The notes under the pieces: generated by a model
What the model was told of the DNA's origin: nothing
Seen by the model: the letters and a program-made list of their open reading frames with translations, nothing else
Databases searched by the model: none
Shown: positions 1 through 6,025 of the stretch, piece by piece
How the letters are laid out: each line of letters opens with the position of its first letter
How positions within the stretch are numbered: position 1 is the stretch's first letter
NCBI GenBank assembly: GCA_021819225.1
Contig: JAKARU010000039.1
Span: 1-7,469 of the forward strand
Length of the DNA stretch: 7,469 nucleotides
Source of the DNA: Thermoplasmata archaeon
GTDB taxonomy: Archaea > Thermoplasmatota > Thermoplasmata > Thermoplasmatales > Thermoplasmataceae
Reading direction: 5' to 3'
Translations under genes and position numbers: made by a program

Positions 1-229
1 CGATCTCATGTCCCTCAGCTTTCCTGCAATATATTTTCCTGTCGTTGATACTTCCAGTGCAATCTCAGGATTGAGATCAATATACCTTGATCTGAACTGT
101 TCTAATTCATTTATATTATTCCCAATCTCAGACTGTTCCATGATGTTTTCATCATCATCCAATACCATGTAGATTTCGATCAACTCCTGGTGGTTGTTGT
201 TTGTTGAAAAAGAGGAGATTTTTCGACAT
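1..229 (-). pseudogene. IS110-like transposase, broken N-terminal fragment
   Basis: On the minus strand the frame starting at ATG 168 reads 56 residues to the left edge without a stop. It includes VLDDDENIMEQSEIGNN and NPEIALEVSTTGKYIAGKL, which resemble the RNase-H-like DEDD domain near the N-terminus of IS110-family transposases (beta strand, then the family's 'E-[AV]-[ST]-x-x-G-x-Y' element). The first catalytic Asp of this family lies in a G-[IV]-D motif just upstream. That motif (PPGVDRNLHGI) is present, but in another frame, starting at ATG 229 and hitting TGA immediately after the GI. The two halves join only if one or two bases were gained or lost near 160-168, so the gene is probably inactive. 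The C-terminal part with the Ser-containing domain lies outside the window. A near-consensus Shine-Dalgarno sequence, GGAGTTGATC (178-187), precedes ATG 168, but it also encodes the G-V-D residues and is probably coincidental. The family call is from recalled motifs in a short fragment; the frame break is directly visible. Confidence 0.55.
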
Positions 230-345
230 GCTTCTATTTACCATTGCTGCATTATATTAAGAATCGAATGGCAGCCAATCTAGATAGCAACCTCCTGAGT
301 CAAGAAATCCTTCTATTACCTCTCTAACTCTCACGCTGACACCGT

Positions 346-357
346 CATGTTAACATG
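346..357. repeat. 12-base perfect palindrome CATGTTAACATG
   Basis: CATGTTAACATG is identical to its reverse complement. It lies 118 bases upstream of the transposase fragment's possible start and about 220 bases before the adenosyltransferase start, too far from the latter for a simple archaeal operator. It could be a protein-binding site or chance; the symmetry does not extend into the flanks. Confidence 0.35.
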
Positions 358-406
358 GTCAAAATAACTTCTTTTCATGACATCTAAGAGGTCCAGATTA
401 TGGAAA

Positions 407-434
407 TTTAGGAAAATTACTGAATTTCCCTAAA
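407..434. repeat. Imperfect inverted repeat, possible hairpin
   Basis: Arms TTTAGGAAAATT (407-418) and AATTTCCCTAAA (423-434) pair over 12 positions with a single mismatch (413 against 428), around the four-base loop ACTG. The arms are A/T-rich apart from a G-G/C-C step. It could be a stem-loop in a transcript, a transcription-factor site or part of a mobile-element end. No U-run typical of a bacterial terminator follows directly. Confidence 0.45.
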
Positions 435-529
435 AGTTGTAATTTCTCAGAGTCAATTACCACCAAGTTTTTGATTTCCAATTTTCCAGTAGCCTGAACG
501 TTGACTATTTTGAAAATTTCTTTAAATTT

Positions 530-542
530 AGTAAAGTTTACT
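530..542. promoter_or_regulatory. Candidate operator beside the adenosyltransferase promoter
   Basis: AGTAAAGTTTACT is a symmetric site with 6-base arms and one central base. It ends six bases before the TATA-like box and lies 37-49 bases upstream of the ATG at 579. This is where an archaeal activator would sit, or a repressor acting against TFB/TBP. No regulator gene is in view, so the function is inferred from symmetry and position only. Confidence 0.35.
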
Positions 543-548
543 TCATAA

Positions 549-560
549 TATTTAATTATA
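549..560 (+). promoter_or_regulatory. TATA-box promoter of the adenosyltransferase gene
   Basis: TATTTAATTATA lies about 19-30 bases upstream of the start codon at 579, so its centre is at the distance expected of an archaeal TATA box if transcription starts at or very near the ATG. No good Shine-Dalgarno sequence lies between the box and the ATG. Together these suggest a leaderless mRNA, which is common in Thermoplasmata. The factor-B recognition element is not clear. Confidence 0.5.
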
Positions 561-578
561 CTTTGTTGATGAACTGCT

Positions 579-1112
579 ATGTATACAAAAAGAGGAGATA
601 GGGGAGAAACCGATACAGGCACAGGAATGAGGGTTACAAAGGGATCCGCCATTATTGATACAGAGGGAGACATAGATGAGGTGAACTCATTCATAGGTTT
701 TGCCCTCGTTAACACGAGATGGGACGATATAAGAGAAGACCTCCAGCAGATTCAGGTGGATTTATTTACCCTTGGAGAACATATAACAACTCAGGGCACG
801 AGAAGAACAATAACCCCAGAAAGAGTGAAGTGGCTCGAAGACAGGGTAACATATTACAGGAAGGAGTACGGTAAGATAAGGTTGTTCGTGATCCCGGGAG
901 GAAGCAAGGAGGCTACAAGCCTGCACATGGCAAGAACTGTCTGCAGAAGACTGGAGAGGGATCTGGTAAAATCGAAGTCAGAAGTGGAAATCCCTGCAGT
1001 CCTTGAAGAATATGCAAACAGGCTGTCTTCAGTTCTATTCTTCCACGCACTTGTTTCCAATAAGAGACTTGGAATTGAGGAAAGAATATTCTATCTCAGG
1101 GAACTTCCATAG
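579..1112 (+). CDS. Cob(I)alamin adenosyltransferase, PduO type
   Basis: The enzyme transfers the adenosyl group of ATP to cob(I)alamin to give adenosylcobalamin (coenzyme B12); it acts in the cytosol, and family members are trimeric five-helix bundles. Visible signs in the 177 residues are the N-terminal ATP-binding loop YTKRGDRGETD (2-12), DIDEVNSFIG (31-40), the PGGS turn (106-109), and the helix SLHMARTVCRRLER (114-127) with the Arg/Glu residues needed for catalysis. The C-terminal helix includes YANRLSSVLFFHAL (145-158). Length and sequence blocks agree with Thermoplasma TA1434 as recalled. The usual R-T-G-D of the loop is K-R-G-D here, a Thr-to-Arg change worth noting. The ATG at 579 is chosen because homologues begin just ahead of this loop and a TATA box sits about 25 bases upstream, suggesting leaderless translation. 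The gene stands alone on the plus strand and converges on the maltokinase gene 15 bases away. It has no obvious metabolic link to the glucan operon. The symbol is left empty because cobA, cobO, pduO and atr are used inconsistently for this family. Confidence 0.9.
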   Translation: MYTKRGDRGETDTGTGMRVTKGSAIIDTEGDIDEVNSFIGFALVNTRWDDIREDLQQIQVDLFTLGEHITTQGTRRTITPERVKWLEDRVTYYRKEYGKIRLFVIPGGSKEATSLHMARTVCRRLERDLVKSKSEVEIPAVLEEYANRLSSVLFFHALVSNKRLGIEERIFYLRELP

Positions 1113-1127
1113 GCTTCCTGATATTTT
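1113..1127. other. 15-base convergent gap between two genes
   Basis: The adenosyltransferase TAG (1110-1112) and the maltokinase TGA (1130-1128 on the minus strand) are only 15 bases apart. The plus strand has a T-run (1124-1128) that could serve as a short archaeal terminator for the adenosyltransferase transcript. No comparable T-run is seen just past the maltokinase stop on the other strand, so operon transcripts probably read into the antisense of the adenosyltransferase gene. Confidence 0.4.
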
Positions 1128-2456
1128 TCACTCCGTTTCATCATTTATGAATGAACGAATGAACCCAAGTGGTATATGGATCCAGTCAGGCCTGTTCCTG
1201 GACTCATAAATTGTCTCATACATTGCCTTTTCAAGAATGAAGGCTTTTAACACAACAGGGAATAAGTCCTTCTTTTCCCTGAATCCAGGATCCAGATCTA
1301 TCATTTCATTCATGTATGCAGATATCACAGTGTTTTCAAGCAATTTAGATGTTTTTCCCGGTTTATTCATCCTTCCCCTGCAAAGGTAGTCGAAGGAACG
1401 TATCAGTCCTGCAAGGTCCTTCATGGTACTCTGCTTTGAAGACTTTTCTCTGATGGACCTCATTGGTTCTCCTTCGAAGTCTATAACCTGCGGACCAGAT
1501 CCTGTCTTCAATATCTGGCCAAGGTGAAAATCTCCATGGATCCTCTGCTTCAGGAAGTTATCTGTAATTAATTTTTCAAATGCCTCACCAGCCTTCCTCA
1601 CAGCTGGCATTCCATTATAAACTTCATGGAATAGTTCCGACTGCCCTTCCCTTATTTTACAAAGTTCGTATACCATTTCTTCGTATGATTTGTAAGAGTC
1701 TTGCAATGACTGGATGTCTTTCAAATTGAATAATTCTGTTTCAAATCCTTCATTCCTGATGATAGACAGGGAATAATGCATCTTCGCCGTCACTGAAGCT
1801 ATATTCCTTGCTGATTCCATAACAATATTTACAAAATTGTCATCCTCTGGTATGCGGTTGAGATAGTTCCAGTAGTCACCCTCATTTTCCATAAACCGTG
1901 AAAATGTCATGATGCACTCTTTCTCCCTGAAGGTCACCATACCTAGAGGTTCCGGTGTGTTCCTGAAATTTGTATGCTTCCAGAGATTCAGTGGTATGAT
2001 GTAATCAGGATTTTCCACGTCTGAGGATGTCCTGAAGAATTTTCCTATCACATTTCCATTGATTATAAAGGACGAATTGCTCTGGTTTCCGTTAAATGCA
2101 TGATATGAACCAAGGTTTTGCAGAATTTCATTCCTGTTCCCGTTGAACCTGATTTCTGTATCTTTTCCACTTTCCAGCAGTTTCCTTATCATGAGGACAA
2201 CTTTTCCTGATCTTATTGAATCTTCAGTTTCATCTTCACTGCCATCTCTAACATTGAGCAGGAGATTGATAAGCATTCCTGTTCCCTCTGATCTTAATTT
2301 TACGGTGAAAGGTTCATTTCCTGATACTTCTTCAGGGTACGTTTCTATTACCCTCATATCCGCTGGATCGTGTCCCTTGAGAGGATACCATCTCTCACTT
2401 ACCATTTCCCTGAATATTCTTTCCCTGTTTATCCTAACAATTTCCTCTGTTCTCAT
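1128..2456 (-). CDS. mak: Maltokinase (ATP:maltose 1-phosphotransferase)
   Basis: It phosphorylates maltose with ATP to maltose 1-phosphate, the donor used by GlgE. The 442-residue protein is close to the length of mycobacterial Mak/Pep2 and belongs to the aminoglycoside-phosphotransferase-like kinase fold. The N-terminal cap domain starts with RWYPLKG (22-28), matching the RWFAxKG of homologues. The ATP-binding lobe has NSSFIINGNVIGKFF, with the Lys expected to contact phosphate. The C-lobe carries RIHGDFHLGQIL, where the Asp is the catalytic base, then VIDFEGEP with the metal-binding Asp, and a following DLAGLIRSFDY typical of the family. The start is ATG 2456, in an ATGA overlap with the TreS stop (2455-2453). 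The same frame stays open upstream to GTG 2639, but that part lies inside the treS coding region and has no family match. A GGAG lies 14 bases upstream (2471-2474), too far to be optimal, so translation is probably coupled to treS. In many bacteria TreS and Mak are fused or form a complex; here they are separate, adjacent and last in the operon. Confidence 0.92.
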   Translation of the reverse strand: MRTEEIVRINRERIFREMVSERWYPLKGHDPADMRVIETYPEEVSGNEPFTVKLRSEGTGMLINLLLNVRDGSEDETEDSIRSGKVVLMIRKLLESGKDTEIRFNGNRNEILQNLGSYHAFNGNQSNSSFIINGNVIGKFFRTSSDVENPDYIIPLNLWKHTNFRNTPEPLGMVTFREKECIMTFSRFMENEGDYWNYLNRIPEDDNFVNIVMESARNIASVTAKMHYSLSIIRNEGFETELFNLKDIQSLQDSYKSYEEMVYELCKIREGQSELFHEVYNGMPAVRKAGEAFEKLITDNFLKQRIHGDFHLGQILKTGSGPQVIDFEGEPMRSIREKSSKQSTMKDLAGLIRSFDYLCRGRMNKPGKTSKLLENTVISAYMNEMIDLDPGFREKKDLFPVVLKAFILEKAMYETIYESRNRPDWIHIPLGFIRSFINDETE

Positions 2457-4108
2457 GCAGCATCTGGCTTCTCCAAGCTCATCCAGAAGAATGAGTTTCT
2501 CTGTAAAGTGAAGAAATATGGCAGATCGCCTATATCTGGAAATCTTGAGAGGCTGAGCATCTCCCTTACATGCCAGCCTGAATATTTTCTGAGGTCCATG
2601 GTCACATAGGATGGTTTTCTTGAAAGATTGTAAACGCACAGGATTGTCTGATTCTCATATGTTCTTATGAAGGCAAGAATCTCCTTTTGATCTGAGTGGA
2701 TGAATTCTATTGTTCCCCTGCCAAAAACTTGAGCACTCTTCTTCCTTGTTATAATTAGTTTCCTGAGCCAGTTAAGGAATGAGGACGACAGCCTCGACAT
2801 TGATTCTACATTATTCACTTCATAGTGATAATTGGAATTTATGATCACAGGCGCGTATAACTGTTCCGGATCTGCCCTTGAAAAACCTGCATTCCTGTCA
2901 TAGGACCACTGCATGGGTGTTCTCACACCGTTCCTGTCTCCAAGGTATATATTATCACCCATGTTAATCTCATCCCCGTAATAGAGGATGGGAGAGCCTG
3001 GTAATGACATTATGAGAGCACTGAGGAACTCCAGTACGTACCTATCATTGTCTACCAGCGGTGCAAGCCTTCTCCTGATTCCTAGATTCAGTCGCATCTT
3101 CGGCACCTTTGCATATTCACTATACATTATATCCCTTTCCTCGTCGGAGACCATTTCCAGGGTCAATTCATCATGATTCCTGAGGAATAACCCCCATGAA
3201 CATTTTTCAGGGACAGGAAGGGTTTTTGAAATGATATTCTCAATGGGGAAGGCATCTTCCTTTGCCAGTGCTATGAATATCCTTGGCATGAGTGGAAAAT
3301 TAAAATTCATCTGGAATTCGTCCTCATTTCCAAAATATTTTTTTGCGTCATCAGGCCACTGGTTTGCCTCTGCAAGGAGTATCCTGCCTGGATACTCCTC
3401 ATCTATCATCTTCCTGAGCTCCCTGAAATACTCATGTGTTTCAGGAAGGTTTTCACAGCTTGTTCCCTCCCTTTCAAAAAGGTATGGTACTGCATCACAC
3501 CTGAAGCCGTCCAGTCCCCTGTCAAGCCAGAATCTTATGACCTTCTTCATCTCCTCCCTTACTTCTGGATTGTCATAATTCAGATCTGGTTGATGACTGA
3601 AGAACCTGTGCCAGTAATACTGCCCTGTTTGCGGGTCCAGTGTCCAGTTGGACCGCTCCGTGTCAATAAATATTATCCTGACACCCTCGTATTTATCGGG
3701 TGTATCTGACCAGACAAACCAGTCCCTCTTAGGGTTGTTCCTGTCCTTTCTCGCTTCCTGAAACCACTTTATCTGATCTGAAACGTGGTTGAGTACAAGA
3801 TCGGCAATAACTCTTATCCCAAGCCTGTGGGCCTCAACCATTAAATCATCGAAGTCTTTCAGTGTCCCGTATTCCGGGAGTATTGAATAGTAGTCCCGTA
3901 TATCGTATCCATCATCCCTGAGTGGGGAATCATAGAATGGAAGAAGCCAAATGCAATCTATTCCAAGACTCTTAATATATTCAAGCTTCTGTGTGAGCCC
4001 CTGAAGATCTCCTATACCATCTCCATTTGAGTCGTAGAACGATCGTACCGGCACCTCGTAAAATATCGCATCTTTATACCACAGGCTTTCCTGTGCATCA
4101 GATATCAT
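2453..4108 (-). CDS. treS: Trehalose synthase (maltose alpha-D-glucosyltransferase)
   Basis: This is a GH13 isomerase that interconverts trehalose and maltose in the cytosol by an intramolecular glucosyl transfer; in the GlgE pathway it supplies maltose to the kinase. The 551 residues cover the complete family core: WYKDAIFYEVPVRSF (10-24), DLVLNHVSD (103-111), DGFRCDAVPYLFEREGTSCE (200-219) with nucleophile Asp205, LLAEANQWPDD (244-254) with acid/base Glu247, and LRNHDE (309-314) with Asp313. RNGVRTPMQW (392-401) and the C-terminal beta domain ending YFFTLQRNSFFWMSL (531-545) follow. EREGTSCENLPETH and AEANQWP set TreS apart from oligo-1,6-glucosidases. There is no signal peptide. The ATG at 4108 sits in an ATGA overlap with the glgE stop and has a GAGGG ribosome site seven bases upstream (4116-4120). 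There is no fused maltokinase domain, unlike many bacterial TreS proteins; the reading frame ends normally rather than being broken. A minor hydrolytic activity is common in the family. Confidence 0.95.
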   Translation of the reverse strand: MISDAQESLWYKDAIFYEVPVRSFYDSNGDGIGDLQGLTQKLEYIKSLGIDCIWLLPFYDSPLRDDGYDIRDYYSILPEYGTLKDFDDLMVEAHRLGIRVIADLVLNHVSDQIKWFQEARKDRNNPKRDWFVWSDTPDKYEGVRIIFIDTERSNWTLDPQTGQYYWHRFFSHQPDLNYDNPEVREEMKKVIRFWLDRGLDGFRCDAVPYLFEREGTSCENLPETHEYFRELRKMIDEEYPGRILLAEANQWPDDAKKYFGNEDEFQMNFNFPLMPRIFIALAKEDAFPIENIISKTLPVPEKCSWGLFLRNHDELTLEMVSDEERDIMYSEYAKVPKMRLNLGIRRRLAPLVDNDRYVLEFLSALIMSLPGSPILYYGDEINMGDNIYLGDRNGVRTPMQWSYDRNAGFSRADPEQLYAPVIINSNYHYEVNNVESMSRLSSSFLNWLRKLIITRKKSAQVFGRGTIEFIHSDQKEILAFIRTYENQTILCVYNLSRKPSYVTMDLRKYSGWHVREMLSLSRFPDIGDLPYFFTLQRNSFFWMSLEKPDAA

Positions 4109-6024
4109 TTCAAAACCCTCTTGAGTATGTGTACGGGCTTGAATTCAGGCGTAAGACGCACATAATTCCGGCCATCCACCCATGAGTAGCTTTCAAGGTT
4201 ATAAATATCCATCACATTGATCCTGGAATAGCCTTTCCATTCATCGGGTATTTCCACCATGCCTTCCTGCATCTGATCTGGGTTTAGATTTACTATTACC
4301 ATGATCTTGTTCTGGTCAAATCCCCTTGTATATGCAAGCAGAGAGGGATTATTGGTTTCAATGAATTTCAGATTTCCCCTCTCCATGAACACGGGGTTCT
4401 TCCTTCTTATCTCATTGAGTCTTCCTATTTCTTCCCTGATGTTTATCGGGTCGTTGAAATCCCTGGATTTGATTTCATATTTTTCTGAATCAAGATACTC
4501 CTCTTTTCCTGGAATCGGCGTGTTCTCGCATATTTCGTATCCACTGTATATTCCCCACGATGAAGAGAGGGTTGCTGCAAGTATTGCCCTGATAATGAAC
4601 TGGGCCCTGCCTCCATACTGCAGGGTGTACGATAGTATGTCCGGTGTATTTGTGAAAAGAACTGGCGTAAAAAATGCCCTTACTTCAGGGGTGTTCAGTT
4701 CCGTGAAATAATCCCTTATTTCCCAGTCAAAGTTCTTCCATGTGAAATAACTGTAGGAAAGCTGGAATCCAACCTTGCTCAAGCGGTACATCAGGTTTTG
4801 TGTTGTAAATGACTCACTGAGGAATACGGTATCAGGATATTCCTTCCTGACTGACTGGATCAGCCATTCCCAGAAACCCAGTGGCTTCGTGTGAGGGTTG
4901 TCCACCCTGAATGTCCTTACCCCTACTGCTGCCCAGTACATGACAACACTCTTTAGTTCCTCCCATAATTCATCCCTGTTACTGCAGTAAAAATTGAATG
5001 GATATATATCAAAATATTTCTTTGGCGGGTTTTCTGCATATCTTATTGTACCGTCCGGCCTCCTGTAAAACCATTCTGGATGCTCCCTCACATAAGGGTG
5101 ATCCGGTGAGCACTGGAACGCCATATCCAGAGCTATCTCCATTTTCCTGGACCGCGCTTCGTTTATCAGGAATTTAAAATCATCCAGTGTTCCCAGTTCT
5201 GGTGCAATTGACCTGAATCCTCCCTTCTCACTTCCAACCGCCCATGGACTTCCTGGATCATCCTTCTCACATGGAATGATCCCATTTTTTCCCCTCCTGT
5301 TTGTCTGGCCTATGGGGTGAATGGGTGGCAAATATACAACGTCAAACCCCATTTTAGAAATGTAGTCAAGCCTTTGTGCAAGATCTCTGAGTGTGCTTGA
5401 TTTTTTTCCCTCTGGAGGTTGAGACCTTGGAAAAACTTCATACCATGATTTTGCCAGTTCATCACCCATCACTTCCAACCAGAATTTCTTGGAATTTATC
5501 TCAGATTCCTTCTCATCATATCTATCCAGGATTGATGAAAAAGTTTCAGGGATCGATGCAAGACTTTCCTTTTCAGGCTTTTCTGCATTCACGATCTTCC
5601 ATATTTCCCTGAAGGCCTTCCTGTTCCTACCCCTGGCTTTTCCCTCCATATTTGAAATTCTCTGTTTCAGTTCAAGCAGATCACTTTCAATGCTTTCGCC
5701 AGCCTCCAACCAGGACAGTATCCCTCTGATTATGGTCGTTGTTCTGTCGATCCAGGCACTTATTGTAATGCTGAATGAACCTCTTTCCGGAAATTGCACA
5801 GTTGTTCTGAATACATCATTTAGTCCTGTGTATTTCAGTTCGGTCCTTGAAATAACCCTGCCTTTTCTTGACCTGATTACAACTCTTGCCCTGAGGTACT
5901 GGTGTGCAGTGGAATATATGACAGCTTCCACTGGAACGTTATCACCGTATCTTACTCTGGCAGGCAGAGTGCCATTATCAACTGCTGGCATTACCCTTTC
6001 TATATAAATGTCCCTGTACTTCAT
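4105..6024 (-). CDS. glgE: Alpha-1,4-glucan:maltose-1-phosphate maltosyltransferase
   Basis: GlgE (GH13_3) extends alpha-1,4-glucan chains by two glucoses at a time, using maltose 1-phosphate and releasing phosphate. The 639 residues show the family's domain order. An N-terminal beta-sandwich starts with VMPAVDNG (11-18). A helical insert (about 100-185) follows, then WYEVFPRS (194-201). The catalytic barrel has PPIHPIG (233-239), FQCSPDHPYVREHPEWF (303-319), and the donor-phosphate motif ENPPKKY (331-337). TFRVDNPHTKP (371-381) carries nucleophile Asp375, VFLSESF (400-406) acid/base Glu404, and NTPDIL (459-464) Asp462. SGYEICENTP (494-503) and a C-terminal beta domain end the protein. The ATG at 6024 is preferred to TTG 6042: it has a perfect GGAGGT six bases upstream, and homologues do not need the six extra residues. 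Known GlgEs, as I recall, have RKG-x-NN and LAEAFTRP where this one has RRGKNG and LSESFTTQ, so the donor or acceptor site may be tuned. It is one base downstream of glgB and overlaps treS by four. Confidence 0.95.
   Translation of the reverse strand: MKYRDIYIERVMPAVDNGTLPARVRYGDNVPVEAVIYSTAHQYLRARVVIRSRKGRVISRTELKYTGLNDVFRTTVQFPERGSFSITISAWIDRTTTIIRGILSWLEAGESIESDLLELKQRISNMEGKARGRNRKAFREIWKIVNAEKPEKESLASIPETFSSILDRYDEKESEINSKKFWLEVMGDELAKSWYEVFPRSQPPEGKKSSTLRDLAQRLDYISKMGFDVVYLPPIHPIGQTNRRGKNGIIPCEKDDPGSPWAVGSEKGGFRSIAPELGTLDDFKFLINEARSRKMEIALDMAFQCSPDHPYVREHPEWFYRRPDGTIRYAENPPKKYFDIYPFNFYCSNRDELWEELKSVVMYWAAVGVRTFRVDNPHTKPLGFWEWLIQSVRKEYPDTVFLSESFTTQNLMYRLSKVGFQLSYSYFTWKNFDWEIRDYFTELNTPEVRAFFTPVLFTNTPDILSYTLQYGGRAQFIIRAILAATLSSSWGIYSGYEICENTPIPGKEEYLDSEKYEIKSRDFNDPINIREEIGRLNEIRRKNPVFMERGNLKFIETNNPSLLAYTRGFDQNKIMVIVNLNPDQMQEGMVEIPDEWKGYSRINVMDIYNLESYSWVDGRNYVRLTPEFKPVHILKRVLK
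4116..4120 (-). promoter_or_regulatory. Ribosome binding site of treS inside glgE
   Basis: GAGGG on the minus strand, seven bases before the treS ATG (4108) and inside the last codons of glgE. With the ATGA stop/start overlap it supports both independent initiation and re-initiation at treS. Confidence 0.55.
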
Positions 6025-6025
6025 T

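Larger units (their letters stand above)
230..578. other. AT-rich intergenic stretch without a convincing gene
   Basis: Between the transposase remnant and the adenosyltransferase I see no supportable gene on either strand. The stretch holds a 12-base perfect palindrome (346-357), an imperfect hairpin (407-434), an interrupted palindrome (530-542) and a TATA-type promoter (549-560). Short minus-strand frames here begin with weak codons and end quickly. Part of it may be the left-over flank of an inserted element, but IS110-type elements usually lack terminal inverted repeats, so no boundary can be drawn. Confidence 0.6.

Noticed and set aside
257..334. Minus-strand micro-frame of 25 codons from GTG, ending LDWLPFDS
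   Set aside because: Too short and without a convincing start signal; the sequence is not recognised. It might be a gene remnant, but nothing supports expression.
398..715. Minus-strand open frame of 105 codons opposite the adenosyltransferase start
   Set aside because: About half lies antisense to a well-supported gene and the rest is AT-rich promoter DNA. No motif or ribosome site is seen.
2453..2456. TreS-Mak as a fusion gene broken by a frameshift
   Set aside because: TreS ends at its usual C-terminus and Mak begins at its usual N-terminal cap; the ATGA overlap is a normal operon junction.
2457..2639. Upstream extension of the maltokinase frame to GTG 2639, giving 503 residues
   Set aside because: The extra 61 residues overlap the conserved C-terminus of TreS, match nothing in the maltokinase family, and a proper ATG sits in an ATGA overlap at 2456. 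The open frame is probably chance.
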